Below, one piece after another: positions 34,116 through 46,432 of a DNA stretch of 64,000 nucleotides (within the stretch, counting starts at the first letter, position 1; every line of letters starts with the position of its first letter). Where the stretch lies: NCBI GenBank assembly GCA_030620095.1, contig JAUTXW010000358.1, forward strand, positions 682,001 through 746,000, given 5' to 3'. The position numbers and the translations under genes were made by a program. Under the pieces are notes generated by a model. It was given only the letters and a program-made list of their open reading frames with translations. It was not told the origin of the DNA and searched no databases. The stretch comes from Kuschelorhynchus macadamiae (lineage: Eukaryota > Arthropoda > Insecta > Coleoptera > Curculionidae).

Positions 34116-34646
34116 ATAATATTTCTTTCATTACATTCACAATAAACAGCTATAATAAAGAAATACTAAATTTTTATGGAGTCACTGTACCATACAAGTC
34201 TAAGCAAACACACAGATAAACATTTTGCATGCTTTACTTGTATAAAACAGTAAATGATGATACAGTATTCTGATCACAACGATCACCAAACACAATCATT
34301 TCATTAAAAAAAAAAGAAAACAGAATTCATATATCTTTTATATACCGGATTTAGCCCATAGTAGCCATCAGTTAGGATCTCCTTTCTATATCGGTAAAAT
34401 GTATAACACTATTTAGAATAGTGTAGATATATTTAAAATTAGCTATAATAGCTTAAGAACAAAAGGCCTAGTTAGCTAGGTCAACTCCTTCAGTAAGTTG
34501 TTTGTTCTGATTTATTTTCTGCTATTAATAGGATTAATTCTTGTAATCAAGTCTGCAAGTGCAATAGATATAAATAAATAAAACGATTTAATAATATATT
34601 AGTGAAATTGTTTTATTATATTTGTAACAAAATCAGTTCGGAATTA

Positions 34647-34831
34647 TTAGTACTCTTCCATCTCAAAATCATTTTCTTCAAAATCATTCCTTGTTCGGCA
34701 TCTGCGACAACAGTTTAAAAACCGCACTTTTGTGTCCTCCAAACACTGATTAAAGTCTTCTTTCATTTCCTTCAGCTTCACTTTGATTTCTTCTCTCATC
34801 AAGTTGTAGCACATGGCAACTAAGCCCAAAC
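34647..34831 (-). CDS. K2P potassium channel, coding exon 6 (TM4 end and cytosolic tail)
   Basis: After a ttattatcag acceptor the exon supplies the second half of TM4 (GLGLVAMCYNLM) and the cytosolic tail (REEIKVKLKEMKEDF, then CCRRC and acidic FEENDFEMEEY). The stop is at 34649-34647. MCYNLMREE matches the MCFNLMQEE box that closes TM4 in this invertebrate K2P group. Phase 1 joins LL-G-LGLVA from exon 5. The tail is short (about 50 residues). A Met in the intron part of the open frame is not a start. Confidence 0.9.
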
Positions 34832-35159
34832 CTGATAATACAATTGAAGTTAGAAACTGACGGCAGTGACGAGATGTTTCTCGAGAGCATGCTATTCGTT
34901 TTAATAGAATATTTAAAAACGCATTAGTCCTGGAGCCCACGACCAACATTTTGTATTCACCGCTAATACATGATTAATAAAGACGGAATTATATGCAACA
35001 TAAAATAAGTAAAATATATATGCAAATATGCAAAATGAAGGCTGAAAATATGCAAAAAAGCAGCTTAAATATGTGCTGAATATAGACATTGCTTCTGGGG
35101 GAGGTTTTAAGACGATGACAATTTTCAACAACCAAAAAAAATAAAAGTTATGATTTTTA

Positions 35160-37860
35160 CCCCTTTGTTAGAAATAGTGAATTTTATTTAGCACGTAGTC
35201 ACATTATATATGTATTACATAATAATATGCTGTCTTTTCAAACATTTTTATTGGGCGCTATTTTGTTCCATCATAATGGATTCCTACTAATATTGTACCA
35301 ATTTTTTTCTACCTATGCCACACTTGACTGGGTATAATTTAAAATAAATTCAATAAGTAGTTTTTACATTGACACATACCGCCATTTTCTTACGTCATGT
35401 TGAATTTGTACCCGTTCATCCCATTTAACATCTAGTTTTTAAAAAATAATTTAAAGTCGATTGAACAAGATTTTTTTGATTGATTTAAAAAAAAATATTT
35501 GGCCGCCATAAGTAGTATTTTCAGGCTGATTTTTTAAATATGGCTATTTTGTCTTGCTACCAAAATGTTACCAGTTCATTCCTATGTAACACATGATTCT
35601 TGTGCAAAATGGATAATTACTTTTTTTAGTAATACTTTTTTTAACATTGTTCCGCCTTATTTAATTGTTATCAAAATACTAGGACATCCCCATATGACTC
35701 TTAATTTTTGACTAAAATTTGAAGTCAATCTGGTAAATAGTTTTTAAGCTATGCCGCGAACTGACAGACAGATCGACAAACGGAATTGATAAAACATATT
35801 TTTTTGTCATTTAAAGACGTTAAAACGTGAAGATATGTAAAACCTGAGAGGATGATTTTTTTCACGATTATAAACATTTTATTTGGCCGCCATTTTGTTC
35901 CGCTATGTTGAATCAGTGACACAATTTTACTAGTTATTATACCATAATTAGTTAAGGCACACATTTTGAAATCATTAAGTAGTTTTTTTTCAGACTGAAC
36001 TTTTGAATATTTTACTATGTCGCTATTTTGTTCCACCATCTTGGATTCATACCAACATTTTACCAGTTGATTCCAACATAATGCTATGATGTTTGGGTAA
36101 AATTTGAGATAAATTTCGCCATATTGGATTTTTACCAAAGTAGTACCAGATCATCCCCATGTTTGAAGTCAATTGAGTAAATAGTCATTAATCTATGGAC
36201 AGAACTGATAGACAGACAGACCGACAGCAGGACCAACGGAATTGATAAAACATTTTTTTTTTGGCATCTAGGGACGCTAAGAATTTGAAGAATAGGAAGT
36301 TTTCTGCAGGTTGCTTTGCCGTTCGGATAATTTCAAGGGAGCTTGGAGTGTCATCGGCAAAAAATGTATATTATGCCTTAATCGAATCGCGTATCAGGTA
36401 TTGCATTGCTTTTTGGAGAATGTGTTCCCAGGCCCTTTTAAACACCATTTTCGTTTTGCAAAAAAGGGCTATTCGCTAAGTGTTTGATATTGCGTATCGG
36501 GAATCATGCAGACCAACCTTTGTTTCCCAGAGGATTCTTACTGTAACATCCCTGTTGATCTTCGAGACTGTGAGTCTAGTTTTTCTACATAGAGATAGTT
36601 TTGTGGCTTCTGAGCATGGCTATCATACACGACTAGCACAAGGTCACAATGTTCCTCTGCCGATGCCTTCATCAACATTGACAAAACGGTCTGTCATATA
36701 TGTGAGCAAAAAAATATTTAATCACTTGCCAACGGCAATTAAAGAGGACAATTGTTTTCCTCAATTTAGAAAAAAAGTAAAGGAACTTCTGCTTCTAAAA
36801 GCTTACTACGGTTTAAATGAATATTACTGTGATAACTTTTAATACGTTTTTTTTTTCTTATTTCTAGTTTTAAATTATGTTATTAATACGTAATAATGCT
36901 CTCTCACATATTTTTTTGTATATATAATAATGTATATATAATTTTTTAATTATATTTTCTTTTATCTTTTCATATATTCTATGATACACTTAAATTAAAT
37001 GATTTTAACTTTTTTATCCACCTAAATTTACTTTCTTACTTTTTACTTTTCTAATATGTTGTTTGTCAAGCCACTTTCCATTGTCATATACTTATTTTAA
37101 TTCTATTTGTGTATGTATGTATATGTGTATATATTTTGTTAGGTTAGATTATTATTGCAGGATTTTTATAGGGTAATATAGTGCAAACAAGAGTATATTT
37201 TCTATTTTCGATAACATTATACATTTTTTTTACACTTCTTTCTTTCTAACTTTATTGTATCTTTAATTAAAATTAGGATTAAGTATAATGGCTTTGTCAA
37301 TAAGATTTTAGGGTCTTGGATAATAAAGCATATATTGATTGATTGATTGATTAAAACGTGAAGATATGTAAAACCTGGTGATTTTTTTCACGATTGAAAA
37401 AAATTTTATTTGACCGCCGCGCCATGTTGAATAAGTAACACAGTTTTGCAAGTTGATCCCCATAACTTAATTAGTTATGGCATACAATTTGAAATCAATT
37501 AAGTTTTTTTTTCAGGCTGAACTTTTCAATATTTTATTATGCCGCTATTTTGTTCCGTCATCTTGGATTCGTAGCAAAATTTACCAGTTGATTCTATCAT
37601 AGTACTTCTGAGATAAGATAGTTTGGATTGGATTGTAGTTTTTTAATAATAATTTTTTTAACATTTCACTAGTCCTCCATTTTGTTTCGCCATGCTGGAT
37701 TTTTACCAAAATGGTACCAGGTCATCCCCATATGACCCTTACTTTTTATCAAGATTTGAAGTCAATCGGGTGAGGTTTTTTAGCTGTGGCGCTGAAAATA
37801 TCTCGGAGGGTGATTGTTTTCAGGATTACAATACTCCCCTTTTACGAGGAAAGTAACAAG
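35160..37860. repeat. Unclassified tandemly arranged repeat, about 0.4-0.5 kb units
   Basis: Blocks recur in order: a ggccgccat/ttttgttcc line, a ttggattyrtaccaa...accagttgattc line, a catccccatatga...tttgaagtcaat line, and a cagacagaycgacarac...acggaattga line. They appear around 35500-35800, 35880-36250 and 37400-37800. A related end piece appears at 47890-48030. No protein is encoded. The repeat is interrupted by a LINE at 36270-37352. Confidence 0.6.
36270..37352 (+). pseudogene. LINE G, 3' end of a Jockey-like element with (TTGA)n tail
   Basis: The element is 5'-truncated. It begins in the RT thumb (RKFSAGCFAVRII, then YYALIESRIRYCIAFW and FVLQKRAIR). After one stop it gives the C-terminal domain (CRPTFVSQRILTVTSLLIFE, then YHTRLAQGHNV, SVIYVSKKIFNHLPTAIKE). 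About 490 bp of 3' UTR ends in tandem TTGA at 37336-37352. The repeat around it resumes directly after the tail (ttaaaacgtgaagatatg). Confidence 0.75.
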
Positions 37861-38439
37861 TACACCCAAGTACAAAACAGATATTTAATAAGACACTAGC
37901 TTAAATCCAATCTTATAAGGAAAAACTTCCAAACTTCCTTCCTTGCTACTACTACAGAGTCTGTAGTCTTTGAGGCCATAAAATCTGGTTCAATTGACTT
38001 TCGTTTTTGCATTATGCATTCATGTTTTTAGCCGAAAAATCGGAAAAAAATATGCACAAAAATGACTGATCTCTGCGAGTATGATATTTAAGATGTACGT
38101 CGGATGGCAGGGATCAATTTACATTGGGGGTCACACTCAGGGTCGCACCGTCAATATTTGGAAGATCGTGCAAATATGCTAACTGATTGATAAGATACTG
38201 ATCTTTCCGAGTTTGTTTATTTATTTTTAAACCAAACATATGCCAGGGTTATTCATTAAGTTGGCTAGGGGGTTAAGTGGCTACAGCTCAGTGCTTTAGA
38301 AACTTCGATTATTAGTCAACGAATCAGGAATAATAGAGAAAGCTTTTACGTGTTCATAATTCATTAATTGGACTATTGTCAGTGGTTATAAAATTATTGC
38401 TCAATGTCAAGAAGAACATCTTAAGGAGTAATCTACGAT

Positions 38440-39310
38440 CAACCATCAGAAAATAACCACAATGACCAAGTTAAGAAGAAGGACTCGAGACTTTAAGGCG
38501 AATAATAAATAAAATGCCACCACTGCGGAATAGGCTGCAACTATCAAGGAGTTCAAATTGAAGCTGGACGAAAGTATGCAGATTTAAGCAAATTTCAATT
38601 TGAACTAAAATTTACGCAGAACCTAGACTAATTTGAAAAAGATGAGTGAATAAAAAATTAACTGAATATATTAAAAAAGAGAACATAAACTTCTATAGAA
38701 ACTTTAACAAAGATTAACAACATGCTAGGAGAACAAATTTCAAATATGTGCGAAACAATTCTCAAAAATGAGGCCACTTCATTAGACCAAAATAAAACCA
38801 GGGTAAAACAACAAAAAAAGGAACAAAAAAGATCAACATATCTAAAATCAAAACAAATAATTCCAGTAATAAGACCTCTCAACAAAAACAGGGACATCAC
38901 TTCACTTTATCACAAGTATCCAATGCTGATACTAGGAAGCACGTGACTTCTCCTAACACATCTAACATTGACAATAGTTCAAAAATTTAGACAAAGAAAA
39001 TACTTCCTATACTTAATTATGTAGGAAGAATTGCTGATGTGGTATCTGTGGAATCCATGAAGTATTACAGAAAAGAAAAAACTGGTGTGACAGAGGATAA
39101 TTTGATAATCAAGCAGGTTAATAGTAAAGGAAAAACAACAAAATCAGGGATTGATGCTGCTTTTAAGGGTAAACTAATGACTGAAAATTTTTGGCCACAG
39201 AATGTAGTTCACAGAATATTTGACTTTCAGGAAGCCTCTCCCTCCACCACATGGAAGGGAGAGGTAACAATATACGATTATGTTCAGTGTGGAAATATTC
39301 CAAATTAAAC
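38440..39310 (+). pseudogene. LINE ORF1 fragment, RRM-like domain
   Basis: The 39039-39308 frame reads KSGIDAAFKGKLMTENFWPQ, then NVVHRIFDFQEAS. This is the end of the RRM-like domain of CR1/Jockey-type ORF1 (compare DFWPAGTYVSKFFF in LINE E). Upstream, 38722-38940 encodes a charged coiled-coil-like stretch (EQISNMCETILKNEATS) in another frame. No RT follows. Confidence 0.55.
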
Positions 39311-41056
39311 GTGAAAAAACATATTAATTTGTTTATAATTTGAACGATTAATAACTTTTAAATATATTATATTTATACTGTTTCCGATTTGATATTGAAG
39401 CAGCTGATATTTTTCCATATATTAAAAAAATTGTTGCCATATATACATTAAGAACTTTTTTGTTTCTAATTAACTGTCTCTTTAATTATTAACATTAAGA
39501 GCTAAAACTGCTCAAATATACCACTAAATAGTTATATTTTATGTACTAAAAGTTTCCGAATTTATAAGTTGTGGAATAAAACAGTAGCGGTCTCTCTAGC
39601 CCATGGGAAAAAGCGACGACAAAAAAAAAATGTTTCTTTCAATGTTGTTCCAGGTCCGTGCTTATAATTTCTTTTGTTGACTAAAGAAAAACGTCCTCAC
39701 TTTCATATAGAATAGTGTCTAATATTTTATTTCTTCAAATTGGTTGCCCTCTAGGAACGCCACTGGAATTAAGAATAATAACGGTTAAAGACAATGTTAA
39801 TTTGCGAGCGAGCGTGAGGTTGGGAGAAGAGCGACTAAATTTGAAAAATTCACTGACTGTGGCGTTACAGCCAGTGAGAAGCTCTTGAGATTTAGACTCC
39901 CGTTTTAAGGGTTGGCTGCTTGGCTCGCGCAGCGCAAAACTTAATGTTGAGCGTTCCAATCGATCTAGAGATCGTTATAAAATTCAGCCCGATCTGTGAT
40001 TCGGAATCACCCGGGTCAAAAAATATTGTCTAGATGAAAAGCTCTACATTCTTGCTATTAGAACAGATTTATAATTTTTTTGTCCGAGGTCCAAAAACTG
40101 AATAAATCGAGTTAAAAAAAAGTGTTGAATTTTTCATTTTTCTATTGTTGTAGTTGTTCATTTTTCTATTGTTCTCGTTGCCACTTTTTCGAGGTGTGCT
40201 GTGTCAGATAATATTTTGACTAACATCAGGAAGTACTTTGACAGTACAGACTTTTGAACCTGACATGTGTCCAAAAAGTTTCAAATATCTTTCCGAATAC
40301 TTTTAGGGGTGGCATAAATGGATATTTTTCGAAAAGTAGAGTAAATTTCATGGATGATGCCCACTTTTTGTAAAGTTCTAAGAGTTAGTTCATGCCGAAT
40401 TTTGTGTACCAAATAAACGTAATTAATTTTCAAATTAAATAAAAAATTTCCACAACAAAAATAATTGTATATTAGTGTCAGTGTTGACGAACAACATGAT
40501 CTCTCTTACAGGTCTATCTGCTCTTAACAAAAGAAGTCAAGGGTTAATATTTTGCACACGAATTTAGCATCACGTAGGCTATATTTATATGAAGTTTGAG
40601 ATTTATACATTGCAAATTGTATAAGTTATAAATATTTGGAAAAAAGCTGATTTTTTAAAAGTTTTTTGCGATTTTCTCGTTAACTAATTGGACCCTTTTT
40701 CGCAGGACATATCTCAGAAGACAGATTTTTTAAATAACTTTTTTAATAGCACCTAACCATTTTAATCTAGAAGGAACAAATTTTTGGCTCTTGAGGCAAT
40801 AGTTTATATATTTTCTATTGTTCAAGAACATTATTTAGATGCGCCCTATTATAATTACTAATTCGAACTGTACTATTTTTTTGGTCTATTAAACCATCAC
40901 GGCTTAATCGGTGTACATACACAAAAAATACATGGACCGATCTGAGAACTCTTCCTTTTTAAAATCGATTAATAAAGTAAGCTAGCTATTGACCTCCTTT
41001 AGTACGAACATGACATTAATAATATGTATAATATTTTCTTCTAATATGATTCGTAC

Positions 41057-41230
41057 CTAAAAGGATGTAAATGAAATTTATTATTAGTTTTGTTTGATTC
41101 CCATGATTTGAAGCGTTTACGTCTGCGCCAGGAACTAGATCTCCGAAACCTACTTTTCCTAATGATGTCACACAGAAGTAGGTGGAATCTAAAAAGTCCC
41201 ATTTCTCCCATTCACTGAACATTATGGCAC
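41057..41230 (-). CDS. K2P potassium channel, coding exon 5 (second pore loop)
   Basis: Runs from a ttttcag acceptor to a LLG|gtacga donor and encodes residues 241-299. GAIMFSEWEKWDFLDSTYF is the outer end of TM3 and the pore helix. VTSLGKVGFGDLVPG is the second selectivity filter. QTKLIINFIYILL starts TM4. A Lys precedes Val-GFGD where vertebrate channels usually have Thr; from memory some insect K2Ps share a (C/G)K(I/V)GFGD form. The NAS site after the pore is a possible glycosylation site. Phases in and out are both 1. Confidence 0.92.
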
Positions 41231-41884
41231 CTGAAAATAATAGTGAAATATTATAATTTTATATTCGTAAATCGGGATTTGTTTTGAAATGATAGATTTT
41301 CTTCGATTTGTATTGCTTGGTCTCTAACTAATTATTACTTGTCATATAATAACTGAATTTCCACTCTTAGAGCTACCACACAAACAATAACTGTAAGAAC
41401 TAGAATCATCCGCAAGCGGGTTTAAGTTTGTAATAGAATTGTCGAAAACTTTCCCGTTTAACCGCTTTTCTATCTCAAAAATCGATAGTCCGGATTTTAA
41501 TGTGAATCGATATGCTAAAGTGGTGTTTTAGCTTGCATTTTTATGGTAGGAATAATTCTGCATTTAGAAGAGATCGCACAAAACCCTTTCTTTGTCTGGA
41601 AATGATCGAATATTACATAACTTAAAGCGGGGTAACCGGGCACAACACTAGCACAAAAGTATCGTGTCGGTACATCAATAGTATCCGATATTAAGAAAGG
41701 CAATCCGGAAAAAAACAAGGAAAAATAACAAGGTGCTTATGATCACAGTCTCACTTTATTAACATTTAATAGACGTGACGTATTTTGCTTATAGGTTTGT
41801 GGAAATTGCCGAATATCCAGAAATGGAGCAGATGCGGCATGTTTTGTTTTTGACCCAAAGGGAGAGGCCCGCAACCATATAATC

Positions 41885-42539
41885 CAGTGGCGGCTATTCA
41901 GGTGAAGTAGGTGAAGTGCTCCTTTACCAGGAAAAATAAACAAGCAAACATCTAACTGTATTTATTATATATCTCTTAAAATTTTAGTTTTTACATTCAT
42001 TTATTCACCTAATTCGTAACAGTTATATGGGGAAATATTTTCAAAAAGTCAACGACTTAAAAATGAGCTTGGTCTTATTTTTGCCAATGAGAGTAATTGG
42101 AATACATCGCTGCAAGAGCAAGTGAAAAAAATTAATAAAAATAAATATGTTTTTGCCGAAGCATATAAATTGTTTTCACTTATTTTGACAATACCGTCGA
42201 CAAGTGCTTCAGTGGAAAGAAGTTTTTCTTGCTTCAAATGTGTAAAAACTTATTTAAGAAATACAATATCTCAAGAAAGACTTACTTCTCTTGGCAATAT
42301 TTCAATTCAAAAGGAATTTCTGGAGGAGATTAGGGCAACTCATCCATTTTATGAGGATGTTATAAATAAATTTGCTGGTATGAAGGATAGGAGAATTGAT
42401 TTAGTATACAAAATTTAGGTAAGTCGTAAAAAAATATTCTACCCCTCCACATATAAAAAAATTCTGGAAAAAAAATTATTGCGAGATTTTCTTGCTTCAT
42501 TTGCACTTCACTAACTTTTTCACCCGCGAGCCGCCACTG
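41885..42539 (+). mobile_element. Deleted hAT transposon with exact 8-bp target duplication
   Basis: The ends are CAGTGGCGGCT and AGCCGCCACTG (perfect 11-bp TIR). ATATAATC stands directly outside both ends (41877-41884 and 42540-42547), the 8-bp duplication of hAT elements. At 655 bp it is internally deleted and keeps only the 3' coding end. It splits the Tigger remnant between codons of its HTH region. Confidence 0.92.
42035..42418 (+). pseudogene. hAT transposase C-terminal dimerisation domain
   Basis: The frame reads LGLIFANESNW, then NKYVFAEAYKLFSLILTIPS, then TSASVERSFSCFKCVKTYLR, NTISQERLTSLGNIS. SASVERSFS is the signature of the hAT dimerisation domain near the C-terminus, where the last catalytic Glu also lies. 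The DDE core and BED finger are gone, so it cannot catalyse transposition. Confidence 0.88.
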
Positions 42540-43250
42540 ATATAATCCAGCTTTTTTTGTGAAAAAGCTAAAAAGCTTTATGCCAGTCATTATGGCATTG
42601 CAAATTTACTGCAAGCAGACGTTACATTCACAGTTAAAGGCGAAAAATTATCAAGCACTATAATCGTTGTTATCTAAACTATCGCAGAATATTAAAGTCC
42701 TAAATCTATAATGCCCACGAATCCGAATTGTTCTGGAAATTATTTCCAAATAAGACACTGGCACATGTTAAGAAGACAATATCGTACCAAAAAAACAAGA
42801 AGGAAAAGAGTAACATTTTTTGTTTGTGCTAATGGTGCTAAAGCTGAAAATCCGAAAGCTCTAAAAATGCGGTTATCCCTGTAGAGTAAGTAAGTACTCT
42901 GTATGACATCTGCTTATTCGTAAAACGGTTCCAGGAATCTTTTGTGAAGCAAGTGAAAATATTTTTAGTCAGCAATAATCTAGGTGGTAGAGTTCTTTTG
43001 CTGATATATAATGCACCTAGTTACACCTTTAATCCAACCTATGGATAAAAATGTCATTTATTTAACCAATCTTAATTATCGCCAAAGCCTTTTATTGAGC
43101 GTGTTTTTCTAAATTCTAAGATCATTTTTTTTTTCGGGAAGCATCATCGGGGAAGCGCTATCTCAATTTTTTAGAAAACAAAATCGAACATATTCTCTAC
43201 GAATTACGCCCTAAACAACATATACATATTTTATGGTAATAGGACGGAGC

Positions 43251-43930
43251 GCCTATCCAGAATATATGTGAGGTTAGCAATTTTTTAAACCATTAGTATA
43301 ACGAATGCGGGCTGTAAATCAATTATTTAATTAAAAATACAGATCATAAGAGAAGACAAAAAAATTATTTATTTATTATCAATTAATTTCGAAGGACCAC
43401 TGTACTTAATTATTATATAGACAACTTAAAGGTTGGTATTTCCATAGGAAGCTAGTTCTGTAAATATGTTTTACTCTTTATAGTAAATTCTTAATTATTT
43501 AATTTATTTTAAGTTTTATTTAAATTATTAGACCAATACAACCATTATATTCCAAAAAATAAACACAGATTAAGAGTAATAAAAAAAAATCCTTAATACT
43601 ACTCAACCATTCGTCCACATTCAATACATTAAAAACTAACGTATAGTCAAATTGACAAATGGATGGAACAATTTGTTGCCCAAAGAAACACATATATAGT
43701 AATATAACAAAATCAACTCAGAATGACACTGTACATAAGTTAATACTGTCTTACTCAAAGTACATCGCCCCAGGAAACATCGTCTATGTTACACTAGCTA
43801 TGACATGGACTGAATTAGCAATCACAGCGACGCAAAGCTATATCTTCCAGAACTAACTAAACTCCACTATAAGATATTAATAGTGGTGTGAATTTATTAT
43901 TTGAGATATTAAACAATTTAAGAGTCTTAC
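43251..43930. other. K2P intron 4, left part, no gene
   Basis: AT-rich intron sequence. The small ORF at 43659-43856 has no recognisable feature. Confidence 0.45.
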
Positions 43931-44078
43931 CTGTCAAAATGTAGGCAAATATAACCCATAGACAAGCTGTACTTGGGACGATTATCTTTCTTGTACTTGT
44001 TTCATCCTTTGGTGTCGAACATTCATATAGTCGTCGATAAATCCACTTAAAACTTCCTGCTAAGATTTTGCCCATATT
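43931..44078 (-). CDS. K2P potassium channel, coding exon 4 (TM2-TM3 linker and TM3)
   Basis: Runs from a tgttctag acceptor to ACAG|gtaaga and encodes residues 192-240. NMGKILAGSFKWIYRRLYEC is the cytosolic linker after TM2, as in the LYFxNMGK box of K2P channels. IIVPSTACLWVIFAYIL is TM3. The phase is 0 in and 1 out. The linker carries Ser/Thr (STPKDETST), possible phosphorylation sites. Confidence 0.9.
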
Positions 44079-44786
44079 CTAGAACATATCCATTATATTA
44101 AAATGCATTATGTTACAGTAAAATTAGAATATTTAAACTCTAAACTTTTTTTGCGAATGATACATTGAATCAAATTTGAAGTAATTCGAAATAAAGTCAA
44201 TAAATTGATAAGATACATTTATGCACTTCGTCGATGAATAAAGGTAGAATAAAGTTTAAGCTATATGAATATCTTATATAAGATCACTACATTTAAATAG
44301 AATACGTTTTCGAGAATTTCAAAAATATCTAATAGTTTTGGCATTTTTAGGGACCTTGTTTATTGGAAACGAATCACTTTAGACTACATCTTTATACGAT
44401 CTTTTCTTCGTAAAACTGTCTCAGAAATATGATGTTAGATTTAATGTGCGAAAAATATGTTTTAAACAAAAGTTGTTTGATTCGATGTGCTTTTTCATGT
44501 TTTCATATTTTTAATGTTTGAGAATTTTGTATTAAATACTTCATTCTTTTTGGATAATATACCATGTGTCAAAAATGGATGATTTTCGAAATATGGAAGG
44601 TTTTGGAATACGAAATACTACGATTTTTAGGATATAATTGCTTACCTATTTAAATACCTGGTGTAGATAAAGATTTATTTTTCGATTGTCATGACATTGA
44701 TGTTTGCTTGACACATTTTTATTTTTTGCTAATCTACAATATATTTACCAAATGAGACAAAAATTTTATATAGTTTTTAAATTATG

Positions 44787-44788
<2 letters not shown>
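44079..44788. other. K2P intron 3, left part, no gene
   Basis: AT-rich intron sequence without recognisable repeats. Confidence 0.45.
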
Positions 44789-44860
<72 letters not shown>

Positions 44861-46432
44861 GCAGAAATATATAATTTCTGCAGGTGCAAAACGGCCTACA
44901 AGAAGAATTGCTTTCGATTATGTCGCAGGGTACCCTCCTGCGATCATGATTTTTGGGCCTTTACCCTCATCAGGCAGGCTTGTACCCAGGGAGATCTGAA
45001 ATAACAGATTGCTCGATATGACAAAATCGAAAACGAAAGGTCTATCATACTGAAATAGTACTACATGCTAAGTATAACACTTAGCGCCACCTATTGGGGC
45101 TTCAGTGGTTTCCGGCTGCAAACCCATAGGAATTTGGCAAAGTATGCACTAGCACCATCATACGGAGAGTAGATACTAAAATCAATAAAAATGCGCTTTC
45201 ACACACCTTTATCAAAAGTTCTTGGCCGGAAAAGATATATGTAGAATAGCAGAAATATATAATTTCTGCAGGTGCAAAACGGCATTCAAGAAAATTGCTT
45301 TCGATTATGTCACAGGGTACCCTCCTGCGATCATGATTTCTGGGCCTTTACCCTCATCAGGCAGGCTTGTATCCAGGGAGATCTGAAATAACAGATTGCT
45401 CGATATGACAAAATCGAAAACGAAACGTCTATCATACTGAAATAGTACTACATGCTAAGTATAACACTTAGCGCCACCTATTGGGGCTCCGGTGGTTTCC
45501 GGCTGCAAACCCATAGGAATTTGGCAAAGTATGCACTAGCACCATCATACGGAGAGTAGATACTAAAATCAATAAAAATGCGCTTTCACACACCTTTATC
45601 AAAAGTTCTTCAAGAACAACAAGAACTTTTGATAAAGGTGTGTGAAAGCGCATTTTTATTGATTTTAGTATCTACTCTCCGTATGATGGTGCTAGTGCAT
45701 ACTTTGCCAAATTCCTATGGGTTTGCAGCCGGAAACCACCGGAGCCCCAATAGGTGTTTTACTTAGCATGTAGTACTATTTCAGTATGATAGACGTTTCG
45801 TTTTCGATTTTGTCATATCGAGCAATCTGTTATTTCAGATCTCCCTGGGTACAAGCCTGCCTGATGAGGGTAAAGACCCAGAAATCATGATCGCAGGAGG
45901 GTACCCTGTGACATAATCGAAAGCAATTCTTCTTGTAGGCCGTTTTGCACCTGCAGAAATTATATATTTCTGCTATTCTACATATATCTTTTCCGGCCAA
46001 GAACTTTTGATAAAGGTGTGTGAAAGCGCATTTTTATTGATTTTAGTATCTACTCTCCGTATGATGGTGCTAGTGCATACTTTGCCAAATTCCTATGGGT
46101 TTGCAGCCGGAAACCACCGGAGCCCCAATAGGTGGCGCTAAGTGTTATACTTGGCATGTAGTACTATTTCAGTATGATAGACGTTTCGTTTTCGATTTTG
46201 TCATATCGAGCAATCTGTTATTTCAGATCTCCCTGGGTACAAGCCTGCCTGATGAGGGTAAAGGCCCAGAAATCATGATCGCAGGAGGGTCCCTGTGACA
46301 TAATCCAAAGCAATTCTTCTTGTAGGCCGTTTTGCACCTGCAGAAATTATATATTTCTGCTATTCTACATATATCTTTTCCGGCCAAGAACTTTTGATAA
46401 AGGTGTGTGAAAGCGCATTTTTATTGATTTTA

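Larger units (their letters stand above)
34832..41056 (-). other. K2P intron 5, about 6.2 kb, filled with repeats
   Basis: Bounded by the exon 5 donor (LLG|gtacga) and the exon 6 acceptor. It holds an unclassified tandem repeat, a truncated LINE and a LINE ORF1 scrap, listed separately. Sequence from 39311 to 41056 has no recognised gene. A CpG-richer patch at 39770-39990 contains a hairpin (cactgactgt...acagccagtg). Confidence 0.6.
41700..43250 (+). pseudogene. Pogo/Tigger-like transposase remnant interrupted by a hAT element
   Basis: Before the hAT insertion FVEIAEYPEMEQMRHVLFL resembles the helix before the Tigger HTH. After it CEKAKKLYASHYG and VKGEKLSS match the CENP-B HTH blocks. Then NAHESELFWKLFPNKTLAHV is the first catalytic block with Asp changed to His, followed by KERVTFFVCANGAKAENPKALKM. 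LLIYNAPSYTF (about 43000) is the second catalytic block with its Asp lost. Frameshifts are frequent. It lies in K2P intron 4. Confidence 0.7.

Noticed and set aside
45468..45766. Two nearly identical 61-62-residue ORFs facing each other
   Set aside because: They are the same unit sequence read from both arms of the palindromic array.
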